This document shows positions 1 to 5,995 of a stretch of DNA of 9,163 nucleotides, one piece after another. Below the pieces are notes generated by a model, which did no database searches, was not told where the DNA came from, and saw only the letters and a list, made by a program, of their open reading frames with translations. The first letter of the stretch is position 1; the number at the start of each line of letters is the position of its first letter. The DNA comes from Eikenella sp963515595 (GTDB taxonomy: Bacteria; Pseudomonadota; Gammaproteobacteria; Burkholderiales; Neisseriaceae): NCBI GenBank assembly GCA_963515595.1, contig CAUPYH010000071.1:1-9163 (forward strand), written 5' to 3'. Position numbers and translations under genes: made by a program.

Positions 1-52
1 TGCCGCCGGGGAAGTCGTCCCATAATACTTCGCCGAAGCTGCTGATTTTCAT
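1..52 (-). CDS. PfkB-family sugar kinase, N-terminal fragment (runs off left edge)
   Basis: Only the first 17 codons lie in the window, read leftward from ATG at 52-50: MKISSFGEVLWDDFPGG. The pattern 'FGEVLWD.FP.G' is the usual opening of PfkB/ribokinase-family carbohydrate kinases of the fructokinase type, where this strand begins the sugar-binding fold and is normally followed by 'LGGAPxN'. A modest Shine-Dalgarno, AAAGG (complement of 60-64), lies 7 nt upstream of the ATG. The gene is co-directional with ychF but separated from it by an inverted-DUS terminator, so it probably has its own promoter. Family members phosphorylate fructose or related sugars in the cytoplasm. The sugar cannot be told from this fragment, and the assignment rests on one short motif. 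Confidence 0.7.
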   Translation of the reverse strand, partial: MKISSFGEVLWDDFPGG

Positions 53-106
53 GATGAGGCCTTTATGGTTGTTTATTTGGGCATTGGCAGTTTGCCTGAT
101 TTGGGT

Positions 107-118
107 TTCAGGTAGCCC
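107..118 (-). repeat. DNA uptake sequence, 11 of 12 bases
   Basis: TTCAGGTAGCCC, the reverse complement of the Eikenella-type DUS with one terminal mismatch. It lies in the leader of the PfkB-type gene. It could pair with the forward DUS at 139-150 in competition with the copy at 166-177. Confidence 0.8.
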
Positions 119-138
119 GATGGGGTAGGGAGTAAAAC

Positions 139-177
139 AGGCTACCTGAAAACAATTTATCGCTTTTCAGGTAGCCT
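139..177 (-). terminator. Inverted-DUS terminator downstream of ychF
   Basis: AGGCTACCTGAAAA (139-152) and its perfect reverse complement (164-177) form a 14-bp stem around an 11-nt loop. The structure begins 11 nt past the ychF stop. In the ychF direction the stem is followed by GTTTTA, a short U-rich tract, consistent with a rho-independent terminator. Pairs of inverted uptake sequences serving as terminators are well known in Neisseriaceae. Confidence 0.8.
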
Positions 178-187
178 TCCATTTGGA

Positions 188-1279
188 TTACACATTAAAC
201 AAGAAGTGCATCACATCGCCGTCCTGCACAACATATTCCTTGCCTTCCACGCGCATTTTGCCGGCTTCTTTGGCTTTGGCTTCGCCGCCGAGTGAGACAA
301 AATCGTCGTAGGAAATGACTTGGGCGCGGATGAAGCCGCGTTCGAAGTCGGTGTGAATCACACCGGCGGCCTGCGGGGCGGTGTCGCCTTTGTGAATCGT
401 CCACGCGCGGACTTCTTTCACGCCGGCGGTGAAGTAGGTTTGCAGACCGAGCAAGTCGTAGCCCGCACGAATCAGGCGGTTCAGACCGGGCTCTTCCAAG
501 CCCATTTCGGCGAGAAATTCGGCTTTTTCGTCGTCTTCCAATTCGGCGATTTCGCTCTCCATTGCGGCGCATACGGCCACCACGGGGGCATTTTCTTTGG
601 CGGCGAGTTCTTTCAGTCTGTCCAGATGCGGGTTGTTTTCAAAGCTGTCTTCGGCCACGTTGCCGACGTACATGGCGGGCTTGGCGGTCAGCAGGAACAG
701 CGGTTTGAGCATGGCGAGCTCGTCTGCATCTAAGCCGAAGGAGCGCACGGGCTTGCCTTCGTTGAGGTGCGGCAGAATTTTTTTGCACAGTTCCACCAAT
801 TTTTGCGCGTCTTTGTCGCCGGATCGGGCGCGTTTTTCTTCGCGGACGATGGCTTTTTCGACGCTGGCGAGGTCGGCCAAGGCCAGTTCGGTGCCGATGG
901 TTTCAATGTCGGCAATCGGATCGACTTTGCCGGAAACGTGCACGATGTTGTCGTCGTCAAAGCAGCGCACCACGTTCACGATGGCGTCGGTTTCGCGGAT
1001 ATTAGCGAGGAATTGGTTGCCCAAGCCTTCGCCTTTGCTCGCGCCGGCGACCAAGCCTGCGATGTCCACAAATTCCACAATCGCGGGCTGCATTTTTTGC
1101 GGATTAACGATTTTCGCCAGTTCCGCCATGCGCGGGTCGGGCACTTCCACGATACCGACGTTGGGTTCGATGGTACAGAAGGGATAGTTTGCCGCTTCGA
1201 TGCCCGATTGGGTCAGCGCGTTGAAGAGGGTGGATTTGCCGACGTTGGGCAGGCCGACGATGCCGCATTTCATGCTCAT
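188..1279 (-). CDS. ychF: YchF, redox-responsive Obg-family ATPase
   Basis: Full-length 363-residue YchF, the same length as the E. coli protein. The P-loop GLPNVGKST is at residues 9-17, the switch II motif DIAGL at 72-76, and the nucleotide-base motif is NVAE (207-210) instead of NKxD, the change that makes this Obg-family member prefer ATP. A helical insertion follows the G domain core, and the C-terminal TGS domain is roughly residues 281-363. Cys35, the residue linked to redox control in E. coli YchF, is present in 'PFCTIEPN'. The family binds ribosomes and influences leaderless-mRNA translation and oxidative-stress responses in the cytoplasm. ATG at 1279 is preferred over the in-frame ATG two codons later because AAGGAA (complement of 1285-1290) sits 5 nt upstream. 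Divergent from ispB. No DUS was seen inside the gene. Confidence 0.97.
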   Translation of the reverse strand: MSMKCGIVGLPNVGKSTLFNALTQSGIEAANYPFCTIEPNVGIVEVPDPRMAELAKIVNPQKMQPAIVEFVDIAGLVAGASKGEGLGNQFLANIRETDAIVNVVRCFDDDNIVHVSGKVDPIADIETIGTELALADLASVEKAIVREEKRARSGDKDAQKLVELCKKILPHLNEGKPVRSFGLDADELAMLKPLFLLTAKPAMYVGNVAEDSFENNPHLDRLKELAAKENAPVVAVCAAMESEIAELEDDEKAEFLAEMGLEEPGLNRLIRAGYDLLGLQTYFTAGVKEVRAWTIHKGDTAPQAAGVIHTDFERGFIRAQVISYDDFVSLGGEAKAKEAGKMRVEGKEYVVQDGDVMHFLFNV

Positions 1280-1332
1280 GTGTGTTCCTTAAAATGCCGT
1301 TAGATTAAAATCGGCGGATTTTAACATAGAAG

Positions 1333-1372
1333 GCTACCTGAAAGCTGCGGTTTGGGTTTTCAGGTAGCCTTT
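1333..1372. terminator. Inverted DUS pair in a divergent promoter region
   Basis: AGGCTACCTGAAA (1333-1345) and its reverse complement TTTCAGGTAGCCT (1360-1372) form a 13-bp stem with a 14-nt loop. The rightward strand continues with TT, the leftward strand with TCTATGTT. The structure is terminator-like, but neither flanking gene ends here: both ychF and ispB start from this region. It may stop transcripts from an unrecognised unit, insulate the two promoters, or be only an uptake signal. Confidence 0.55.
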
Positions 1373-1475
1373 AGGCGATTTGAAGCGGGCTGAAAACGGC
1401 AGCACGGGATGGCAGCCGGGCAGAAGTATGGCTTCGGCCGGGCAAAATATTGTGCCGCTTCGTTGAAGCTGCGTT

Positions 1476-1487
1476 TTCAGGTAGCCT
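1476..1487 (-). repeat. DNA uptake sequence, exact, unpaired
   Basis: Exact reverse-complement copy (TTCAGGTAGCCT) about 40 bp upstream of the predicted ispB -10. It has no close inverted partner, so it probably serves only as an uptake signal. Confidence 0.85.
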
Positions 1488-1525
1488 GAGGGGCAGGGCG
1501 GAAATAGGCAGTTTGCCCATAAGGC

Positions 1526-1534
1526 TGCTATAAT
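1526..1534 (+). promoter_or_regulatory. Extended -10 promoter for ispB
   Basis: TGCTATAAT is a perfect extended -10 element (TG-N-TATAAT). At normal spacing there is no good -35 (AGGCAG at 1506-1511), as is common for promoters carrying the TGn extension. The predicted transcript start near 1541 gives an ispB leader of about 118 nt. Confidence 0.6.
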
Positions 1535-1547
1535 GCCGCCCCTGTTT

Positions 1548-1568
1548 GGCCGGTGCGTTTGCCCGGCC
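1548..1568 (+). other. GC-rich hairpin at the 5' end of the ispB leader
   Basis: GGCCGG (1548-1553) and CCGGCC (1563-1568) form a perfect 6-bp stem around a 9-nt loop, close to the predicted 5' end of the transcript. No U-run follows, so it is not a terminator. It may protect the 5' end of the message, which is inference. Confidence 0.4.
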
Positions 1569-1601
1569 GTATAGCTAAAGCGGTTATTTCTTCACGCAGC
1601 T

Positions 1602-1650
1602 AGGAAGGAGTCAGCGCTTTGGCCTTATGCCGATAACCATACAAAGCCGC
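1602..1650 (+). promoter_or_regulatory. Strong Shine-Dalgarno plus bridging hairpin for ispB
   Basis: AGGAAGGAG (1602-1610) is a near-ideal Shine-Dalgarno, yet the ispB ATG lies 48 nt further on at 1659, and the bases just before that ATG (CGCACATCACC) contain no ribosome-binding motif. A hairpin can form between them: GC-GCTTTG (1614-1621) pairs with CAAAGC-C-GC (1642-1650, one bulged C), and inside it TATG (1626-1629) pairs with CATA (1638-1641). Folded, it would leave about 11 unpaired nt between Shine-Dalgarno and ATG, a usable spacing. An alternative is that the Shine-Dalgarno drives a five-codon ORF, TTG GCC TTA TGC CGA TAA (1619-1636). Confidence 0.5.
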
Positions 1651-1658
1651 ACATCACC

Positions 1659-2633
1659 ATGCTTGAACACCTGCCTTATTTCCAGCAACATCTGCCCCGC
1701 GATTTGAGCCGCGTTAATGCGGTGATTGAGCGTGCGGTGCAATCGGAAGTGGCGCTGATTTCACAAATCGGGCGCTACATCATCAGCGCCGGCGGCAAGC
1801 GGTTGCGGCCGGTACTTACCATTCTTTCCGGCAAGGTGCTGGGCTACGATGAAGACCCGCTCTACGCGCTGGCGGCGATGGTGGAATTCATCCACACCTC
1901 CACCTTGCTGCACGACGATGTGGTGGACGAAAGCGAGCTGCGGCGTGGCCGGAAAACGGCAAACAATATGTTCGGCAACGCTGCTGCCGTGTTGGTGGGC
2001 GATTTTCTCTACACCCGCGCCTTCCAGCTGATGGTGTCTTCAGGTAGCCTCAAGATTTTAGACGTGATGGCTGATGCCACCAACATCATCGCCGAGGGTG
2101 AAGTGTTGCAGCTGATGAATATCGGCAACACCAACATCACCGAAGCCGAATATGTGCAGGTGATCCAATACAAAACCGCCAAATTGTTTGAAGCCGCCGC
2201 ACAGGTGGGCGCGATTTTGGCCGGCGCCACGCCCGAGCAGGAAAACGCGCTGAAAGACTACGGCCGCCACATCGGCACCGCTTTCCAGATTATTGATGAT
2301 GTGCTGGATTATTCCGGCAATATCGAAGAAATCGGCAAAAACGTGGGCGACGATTTGGCCGAAGGCAAACCAACCCTGCCGCTGATTTATCTGATGCAGA
2401 ATGCCGAGCCACCGGTGGCCGATGCCGTGCGCCACGCCTTGGAGCACGCCGACCGCAGCTATTTCGAGCAGATTCATGCCCATGTGGTGCAATCCGATGC
2501 GCTGGCCTATTGCGTGAGCGAGGCGCGCAAGGCGGTGGACGAGGCTTTATCTTGCCTGGCCGCGCTGCCGGATAATGAAGTGTCGCAGGCGATGCGGCAG
2601 CTTGCCGAAGAATCGCTGGCACGTGTATCATAG
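1659..2633 (+). CDS. ispB: Octaprenyl (long-chain all-trans polyprenyl) diphosphate synthase
   Basis: A 324-residue trans-prenyltransferase, close to the 323 residues of E. coli IspB. It carries GGKRLRP (45-51), the first aspartate-rich motif DDVVD (86-90) followed by RRGR (95-98), KT at 172-173, and the second aspartate-rich motif DDVLD (213-217). GDDLAEGKPTLPL follows near 230-242. The fifth residue before the first motif is a small Ser81, typical of long-chain enzymes. It condenses isopentenyl diphosphate onto farnesyl diphosphate to make the ubiquinone side chain, probably C40, in the cytoplasm or at the membrane surface. No ATG, GTG or TTG occurs in frame between 1659 and the upstream stop at 1572-1574, so the start is secure despite lacking an adjacent Shine-Dalgarno. 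The UPF0756 gene follows 23 bp later and is probably co-transcribed. Chain length is inferred from family, not visible directly. Confidence 0.95.
   Translation: MLEHLPYFQQHLPRDLSRVNAVIERAVQSEVALISQIGRYIISAGGKRLRPVLTILSGKVLGYDEDPLYALAAMVEFIHTSTLLHDDVVDESELRRGRKTANNMFGNAAAVLVGDFLYTRAFQLMVSSGSLKILDVMADATNIIAEGEVLQLMNIGNTNITEAEYVQVIQYKTAKLFEAAAQVGAILAGATPEQENALKDYGRHIGTAFQIIDDVLDYSGNIEEIGKNVGDDLAEGKPTLPLIYLMQNAEPPVADAVRHALEHADRSYFEQIHAHVVQSDALAYCVSEARKAVDEALSCLAALPDNEVSQAMRQLAEESLARVS
2039..2050 (-). repeat. DNA uptake sequence, exact, inside ispB
   Basis: TTCAGGTAGCCT reads in the ispB frame through residues 127-131 as S-S-G-S-L, a surface-type sequence that tolerates the uptake signal. Confidence 0.85.
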
Positions 2634-2656
2634 CGGCCTTTTTCGGGAATATATAA

Positions 2657-3103
2657 TTGCATCTGAATGTTATCCCGTTGTTTTTGGTATTGCTGATTTT
2701 GCTGGGCGTGCTCAGCAACAACCAATCCATTACCATCTCGGCCACTGTGTTGCTCCTGATGCAGCAAACCGTGCTGGCACGCTATATCCCGCTGGCCGAA
2801 CAATACGGCATTCAAGCCGGCATTATTCTGCTCACCATCGGCGTGCTCAGCCCGCTGGTGTCGGGCAGAATCCAGTTTCCCGGTTTGGCCGGTTTGATGA
2901 GCTGGAAAATGCTGGCGGCGGTGTTGGTGGGCGTGTTGGTGGCCTGGCTGGCCGGGCGCGGCGTGCCGCTAATGAGCGAGCAGCCGGTGCTGGTAACCGG
3001 CCTGCTGCTGGGCACGATTATCGGCGTGGCGTTTTTGGGCGGCATTCCGGTGGGGCCGCTGATTGCCGCGGGGATTTTGTCGCTTATTGCCGGAAAAGTT
3101 TGA
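2657..3103 (+). CDS. UPF0756 (DUF441) inner-membrane protein
   Basis: A 148-residue, strongly hydrophobic protein of the UPF0756/DUF441 family (E. coli YeaL group), whose function is unknown. Recognisable family signatures are LGVLSNNQSITISATVLLLMQ (about 16-36), GIILLTIGVLSPLVSG (55-70), VAWLAGRGVPLM (95-106) and GGIPVGPLIAAGIL (128-141). Predicted membrane segments lie roughly at 4-20, 24-44, 52-69, 84-100 and 110-147, the last broken by the GGIPVGP turn. TTG at 2657 is the start: a TAA stop sits directly upstream in frame, family alignment begins at this point, and a weak GGGAA (2645-2649) lies 7 nt before it. It follows ispB by 23 bp and precedes tRNA-Arg by 19 bp. The position behind ispB does not establish a shared role. 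Confidence 0.9.
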   Translation: MHLNVIPLFLVLLILLGVLSNNQSITISATVLLLMQQTVLARYIPLAEQYGIQAGIILLTIGVLSPLVSGRIQFPGLAGLMSWKMLAAVLVGVLVAWLAGRGVPLMSEQPVLVTGLLLGTIIGVAFLGGIPVGPLIAAGILSLIAGKV

Positions 3104-3122
3104 TTGGAAAGTTTGAGTATTT

Positions 3123-3197
3123 CTCGCCGTAGTTCAATGGATAGAACGTATGCCTCCTAAGCGTAAAATACAGGTTCGATTCCTGTCGGCGGGGCCA
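3123..3197 (+). tRNA. tRNA-Arg (anticodon CCU)
   Basis: A complete cloverleaf. The acceptor stem is CTCGCCG (3123-3129) with CGGCGGG (3187-3193), the D arm GTTC/GAAC (3132-3147), and the anticodon stem TATGC/GCGTA (3149-3165) with loop CTCCTAA. The anticodon CCT is at 3156-3158. The variable region is 4 nt, and the T arm is ACAGG-TTCGATT-CCTGT (3170-3186). Discriminator G is at 3194, and CCA is encoded at 3195-3197. It decodes AGG, a rare arginine codon in this kind of genome. The acceptor stem has a C1-G72 pair and a U2-G71 wobble. I see no convincing promoter in the 19 bp after the UPF0756 gene, so it may be processed from the ispB transcript. A terminator follows at once. Confidence 0.95.
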
Positions 3198-3202
3198 TGA
3201 TG

Positions 3203-3235
3203 AAAAGGCTACCTGAAATTTTCAGGTAGCCTTTT
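3203..3235. terminator. Bidirectional inverted-DUS terminator between tRNA-Arg and ppc
   Basis: AAAAGGCTACCTGAAA (3203-3218) and TTTCAGGTAGCCTTTT (3220-3235) form an almost continuous perfect palindrome containing two exact DUS copies (3206-3217 and 3221-3232). The A-rich left flank and T-rich right flank supply a U-run in both directions. It sits 5 nt after the tRNA CCA and 30 bp beyond the ppc stop, so it can end both converging transcripts. Confidence 0.9.
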
Positions 3236-3265
3236 TCTTGCCTGCCGTTTGCAGGGAATGGGGGA

Positions 3266-5974
3266 TTAACCCGTATTGCGCAAGCCTTGTGCCACGCCGT
3301 TGATGGTGAGGTGGATCAGGTGGACGAGCTGCGGGTTGCCCGGGTGCTGGCGCAAGCGGGCGAGCAGGGCTACCTGAAGCCAGTTGAGCGCGTTCAGGTA
3401 GGGAATGCGCAGAGCCAGGGAGCGGGCGAGGCTGCGGTTGTCGGTGAGCAGGTGGTCTTGCTCGATTAATTGCAACAGGGCGCGACGGCTGCGTTCGAAC
3501 TCGCCTGCAATGCGTTCAAACATGGCTTGGGCGGCTTGCGGCTGGTCGGCCAGGCCGACGTAGGCACGGGCGATGTCCAAATCCGCTTTGGCCATCACCT
3601 GCTCCATATTGGAGAGCATGGCTTGGAAGAAGGCGCTGTGCCGCACCATATGGCGCAGGCGTTCTAGGTTGGCTGGGTTGTCGCGCAAGAGCTGCTCGAC
3701 CGCGCTGCCGAAGCCGTACCAAGCAGGCAGCATCAGGCGGTTTTGCGTCCAGGAGAACACCCAGGGAATGGCACGTAAATCCTGTATCCGCGCCAGGGTT
3801 TTGCGGCTGGCGGGGCGGCTGCCAATGTTGAGGCTGGCGATTTCGTTAATCGGGCTGGTTTGCAGGAAATAGCCCACGAAATCGGGATGGGTGATGAGTT
3901 CGCGGTAGTAGGCGAAGGCGGCATCGGAGAGCGACTGCATCAGCGCGGCATCTGGCTCTTCGGTGCGGTGCGGCAGCAGGCTGGCTTCCAGCGCGGCGGC
4001 CACCAAGGTTTCGAGGTTGCGCTCGGCGTTGTCGGCATCGGCGTATTTGGCGGTGATGACTTCGCCCTGCTCGGTGATGCGGATCTGCCCGGCCACGCTG
4101 CCGGCGGGCTGTGCCAGCACGGCTTCGTAGGAAGGGCCGCCGCCACGCCCCACGCTGCCGCCGCGCCCGTGGAACAGGCGCAGGCGCACTTGGTGTTTGG
4201 CAAACAGTTTCACCAAAGCTTGCTCGGCCTGATACAGCACCCATTGGCTGGTTACATAACCACCGTCTTTATTGCTGTCGGAATAGCCGAGCATGATCTC
4301 CTGAATATTGCTGCGGCCGGCGAGCAGGTGGCGGTACCACGGCAGGGAGAAAAGATGATCCATCACGCCGATACACTCTTGCAGCGCTTCGATGGTTTCA
4401 AACAGCGGCACGATATTGAGCCGGCTTTCAGGTAGCCCTTCGGCATTCAGGCGCAACAAACCGGTTTCTTTCATAATCAAGGCCAAGGCAAGCATTTCGC
4501 TCACGTTTTCGGCATTGGAAATGATGCTTTGGCGGATAGCTTCCTCGCCGAAGCCGGCTTTAATTTCGGCAGCGGCACGGAAGATAGCCAGCTCGTGTTC
4601 GGTATCTTCGCTGTATTGGGCAAATGGGCTGTGGAGCGGGCGCGGAGACGACAGTTCGCGCAGCAGCACGCGTTCGCGCTCGGCTTCATTCAGCGCGGTG
4701 AAGTCTTCCAAGCCGGCAGCGGCAAAGAGCTCGGCTACCACGTCGATATGCTTTTGGGCGTGTTGGCGCAAATCTAGCGGCATCAGATAAAAACGGAACA
4801 CGGAAGCGGCACGGATCAGGTCGGCCAAGCGGCCGTCGGCCAGCAGGCGGCTGCCGTTGGTGCACAAGGAAGCGTGCACGGTGTGCAGGTCGGCTAAAAA
4901 TTCTTCTACCGAGTCATACGGTTCGAGCAGGCCAAACTGGCTGCCCAAGCCGCTGCCGAAACGATGGGCGGTGGCCACGGTGCGGGCGAGAATATAAGCC
5001 AGGGCGCGGCGGTAGGGCTCTTCTTCGTGGGCGCGTTCGGTGTCGGGAGATTTAGCTGATAAAGCCAACACTTCGGGGCTCACGTTCACGCGCCGGATCG
5101 ACATCGGCAGCTCTTCATACAGTTTGTAGAGCTGGCTGCGGTAGAAGCGGAACACGGCGCTGGCCTGCTGGGCGAAAGCTGTGCACAGGGTGTCGGCGGA
5201 AACGAAAGGGTTGCCGTCGCGGTCGCCGCCGATCCAGCCGCCGATGTGCAGCACATTGGGCAGGCGGGTGTGCGGAAAGGCTACTTGAAGGGCGGCTTCC
5301 AGCTTGCGGTATACGCCGGGCACGGCGCTGAAGAAGCTGAGCGGAAAATACATGATGCCGTTGCTGATTTCATCGGCCACCGTGATTTTGAAATGACGGT
5401 TTTCATTGGTTTGCCACAGCGTCCACAGCATGGTTTGCACCTGCTGCTGCAAGCGTTCTTCGTTTTGCCCGGTCTGGTTGGCGCGTTGGTCGAGCAGGTT
5501 GCGGATTTGGCGGTGCAGGGTGAGGGTGGTTTGGCGCTGCACTTCGGTGGGATGCGCGGTGAGCACGGCGGCCACTTCGGTGTGATTCAGCTGCTGCTGT
5601 AAGGCTTCGGCGCTTACGCCTTGCTGTTGCAGCAAGGCAAGGGTGTGGCCGAAGGTAGATTTGGCGTTGTCGCGGGTTTGGCTGTGCGCCAGACGGCGGC
5701 GTTGGTGGTGTGCGTCTTCGGCAATATTGAGGATTTGTGCAAACAGGCTGCAGGCGCGGATGAGGTCTTCCAGCTGTTGGTCGTTGAGCTGCGGCAGGCT
5801 GCGCGACACCACGTCTTGCGGCGCTTCGCCGCCCAGCAGCGCGGCCACGGCTTCCTGCACGGGGCAGTCGGTTTGCGCGGCCAGCACGGTTTGCAGCGCG
5901 CCGGTAAGGAAGGCAACGTCGTCGAAGAGCGGCGCGTCTTTGTAGGGGTGTTGGCCGGAAGGTTCGGGCATCAT
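3266..5974 (-). CDS. ppc: Phosphoenolpyruvate carboxylase
   Basis: A complete 902-residue PEP carboxylase (E. coli: 883). It adds bicarbonate to phosphoenolpyruvate to give oxaloacetate, replenishing the TCA cycle in the cytoplasm. Catalytic His141 is in VLTAHPTEVQR. The binding loop GGDRDGNPFV is at 249-258, LGYSDSNKDGGY at 562-573, and the mobile glycine loop FHGRGGSVGRGGGPS at 601-615. A conserved IPWVFSWTQNR segment follows. The protein ends with the family C-terminus NTG that reaches the active site. ATG at 5974 is chosen over the adjacent ATG because AAAGGAA (complement of 5981-5987) lies 6 nt upstream. The gene begins only 21 bp after the 645-residue membrane protein, with no visible promoter or terminator between, so it is probably read at least partly from the upstream genes. 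The 3' end faces a bidirectional terminator. It contains several degenerate DUS copies and no exact one. Confidence 0.98.
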   Translation of the reverse strand: MMPEPSGQHPYKDAPLFDDVAFLTGALQTVLAAQTDCPVQEAVAALLGGEAPQDVVSRSLPQLNDQQLEDLIRACSLFAQILNIAEDAHHQRRRLAHSQTRDNAKSTFGHTLALLQQQGVSAEALQQQLNHTEVAAVLTAHPTEVQRQTTLTLHRQIRNLLDQRANQTGQNEERLQQQVQTMLWTLWQTNENRHFKITVADEISNGIMYFPLSFFSAVPGVYRKLEAALQVAFPHTRLPNVLHIGGWIGGDRDGNPFVSADTLCTAFAQQASAVFRFYRSQLYKLYEELPMSIRRVNVSPEVLALSAKSPDTERAHEEEPYRRALAYILARTVATAHRFGSGLGSQFGLLEPYDSVEEFLADLHTVHASLCTNGSRLLADGRLADLIRAASVFRFYLMPLDLRQHAQKHIDVVAELFAAAGLEDFTALNEAERERVLLRELSSPRPLHSPFAQYSEDTEHELAIFRAAAEIKAGFGEEAIRQSIISNAENVSEMLALALIMKETGLLRLNAEGLPESRLNIVPLFETIEALQECIGVMDHLFSLPWYRHLLAGRSNIQEIMLGYSDSNKDGGYVTSQWVLYQAEQALVKLFAKHQVRLRLFHGRGGSVGRGGGPSYEAVLAQPAGSVAGQIRITEQGEVITAKYADADNAERNLETLVAAALEASLLPHRTEEPDAALMQSLSDAAFAYYRELITHPDFVGYFLQTSPINEIASLNIGSRPASRKTLARIQDLRAIPWVFSWTQNRLMLPAWYGFGSAVEQLLRDNPANLERLRHMVRHSAFFQAMLSNMEQVMAKADLDIARAYVGLADQPQAAQAMFERIAGEFERSRRALLQLIEQDHLLTDNRSLARSLALRIPYLNALNWLQVALLARLRQHPGNPQLVHLIHLTINGVAQGLRNTG
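3367..3378 (+). repeat. Degenerate DUS inside ppc (11 of 12)
   Basis: GGGCTACCTGAA, first base changed. It encodes L-Q-V-A-L near the PEP carboxylase C-terminus. A poorer 9-of-12 match in the opposite orientation lies at 3393-3404. Confidence 0.65.
4427..4438 (-). repeat. Degenerate DUS inside ppc (11 of 12)
   Basis: TTCAGGTAGCCC, one terminal mismatch, within the ppc coding sequence (in the segment reading G-L-P-E-S). Confidence 0.65.
5278..5289 (+). repeat. Degenerate DUS inside ppc (11 of 12)
   Basis: AGGCTACTTGAA, one internal mismatch, within the ppc coding sequence (L-Q-V-A-F). Confidence 0.65.
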
Positions 5975-5995
5975 GGGATATTCCTTTGCGGAGGG

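Larger units (their letters stand above)
1280..1658. other. Divergent intergenic region, ychF / ispB
   Basis: This 379-bp stretch holds an inverted DUS pair (1333-1372), a lone reverse DUS (1476-1487), an extended -10 promoter (1526-1534), a GC-rich leader hairpin (1548-1568) and a strong Shine-Dalgarno with an adjacent hairpin (1602-1650). The ychF promoter must also lie here. The AT-rich stretch 1301-1330 is the likeliest place, but I see no convincing -35/-10 pair. The segment 1373-1475 contains only a 26-codon ORF that I do not regard as a gene. Confidence 0.7.

Noticed and set aside
320..1303. Long plus-strand ORFs antisense to ychF.
   Set aside because: They are shadows of the YchF coding strand. 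The minus-strand frame gives a full-length family match with every motif.
1409..1489. A 26-codon plus-strand ORF (MAAGQKYGFG...) in the ychF/ispB intergenic region.
   Set aside because: It has no clear Shine-Dalgarno, its last codons are just the reading of a DUS (F-Q-V-A), and the composition gives no sign of a real protein.
1513..1534. TTGCCC (1513-1518) as the -35 for the ispB -10 TATAAT.
   Set aside because: The spacer would be only 10 bp. The TGn extension better explains promoter activity without a -35.
2575..3132. A 185-codon plus-strand ORF overlapping the end of ispB and the UPF0756 gene.
   Set aside because: It is in a different frame from the clearly recognisable UPF0756 protein, and its arginine/glycine-rich reading looks like an out-of-frame product.
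3860..4435. A 191-codon plus-strand ORF antisense to ppc, plus other long ORFs opposite ppc.
   Set aside because: High GC and the codon pattern of ppc keep the opposite strand open. None has a recognisable domain or ribosome-binding site.
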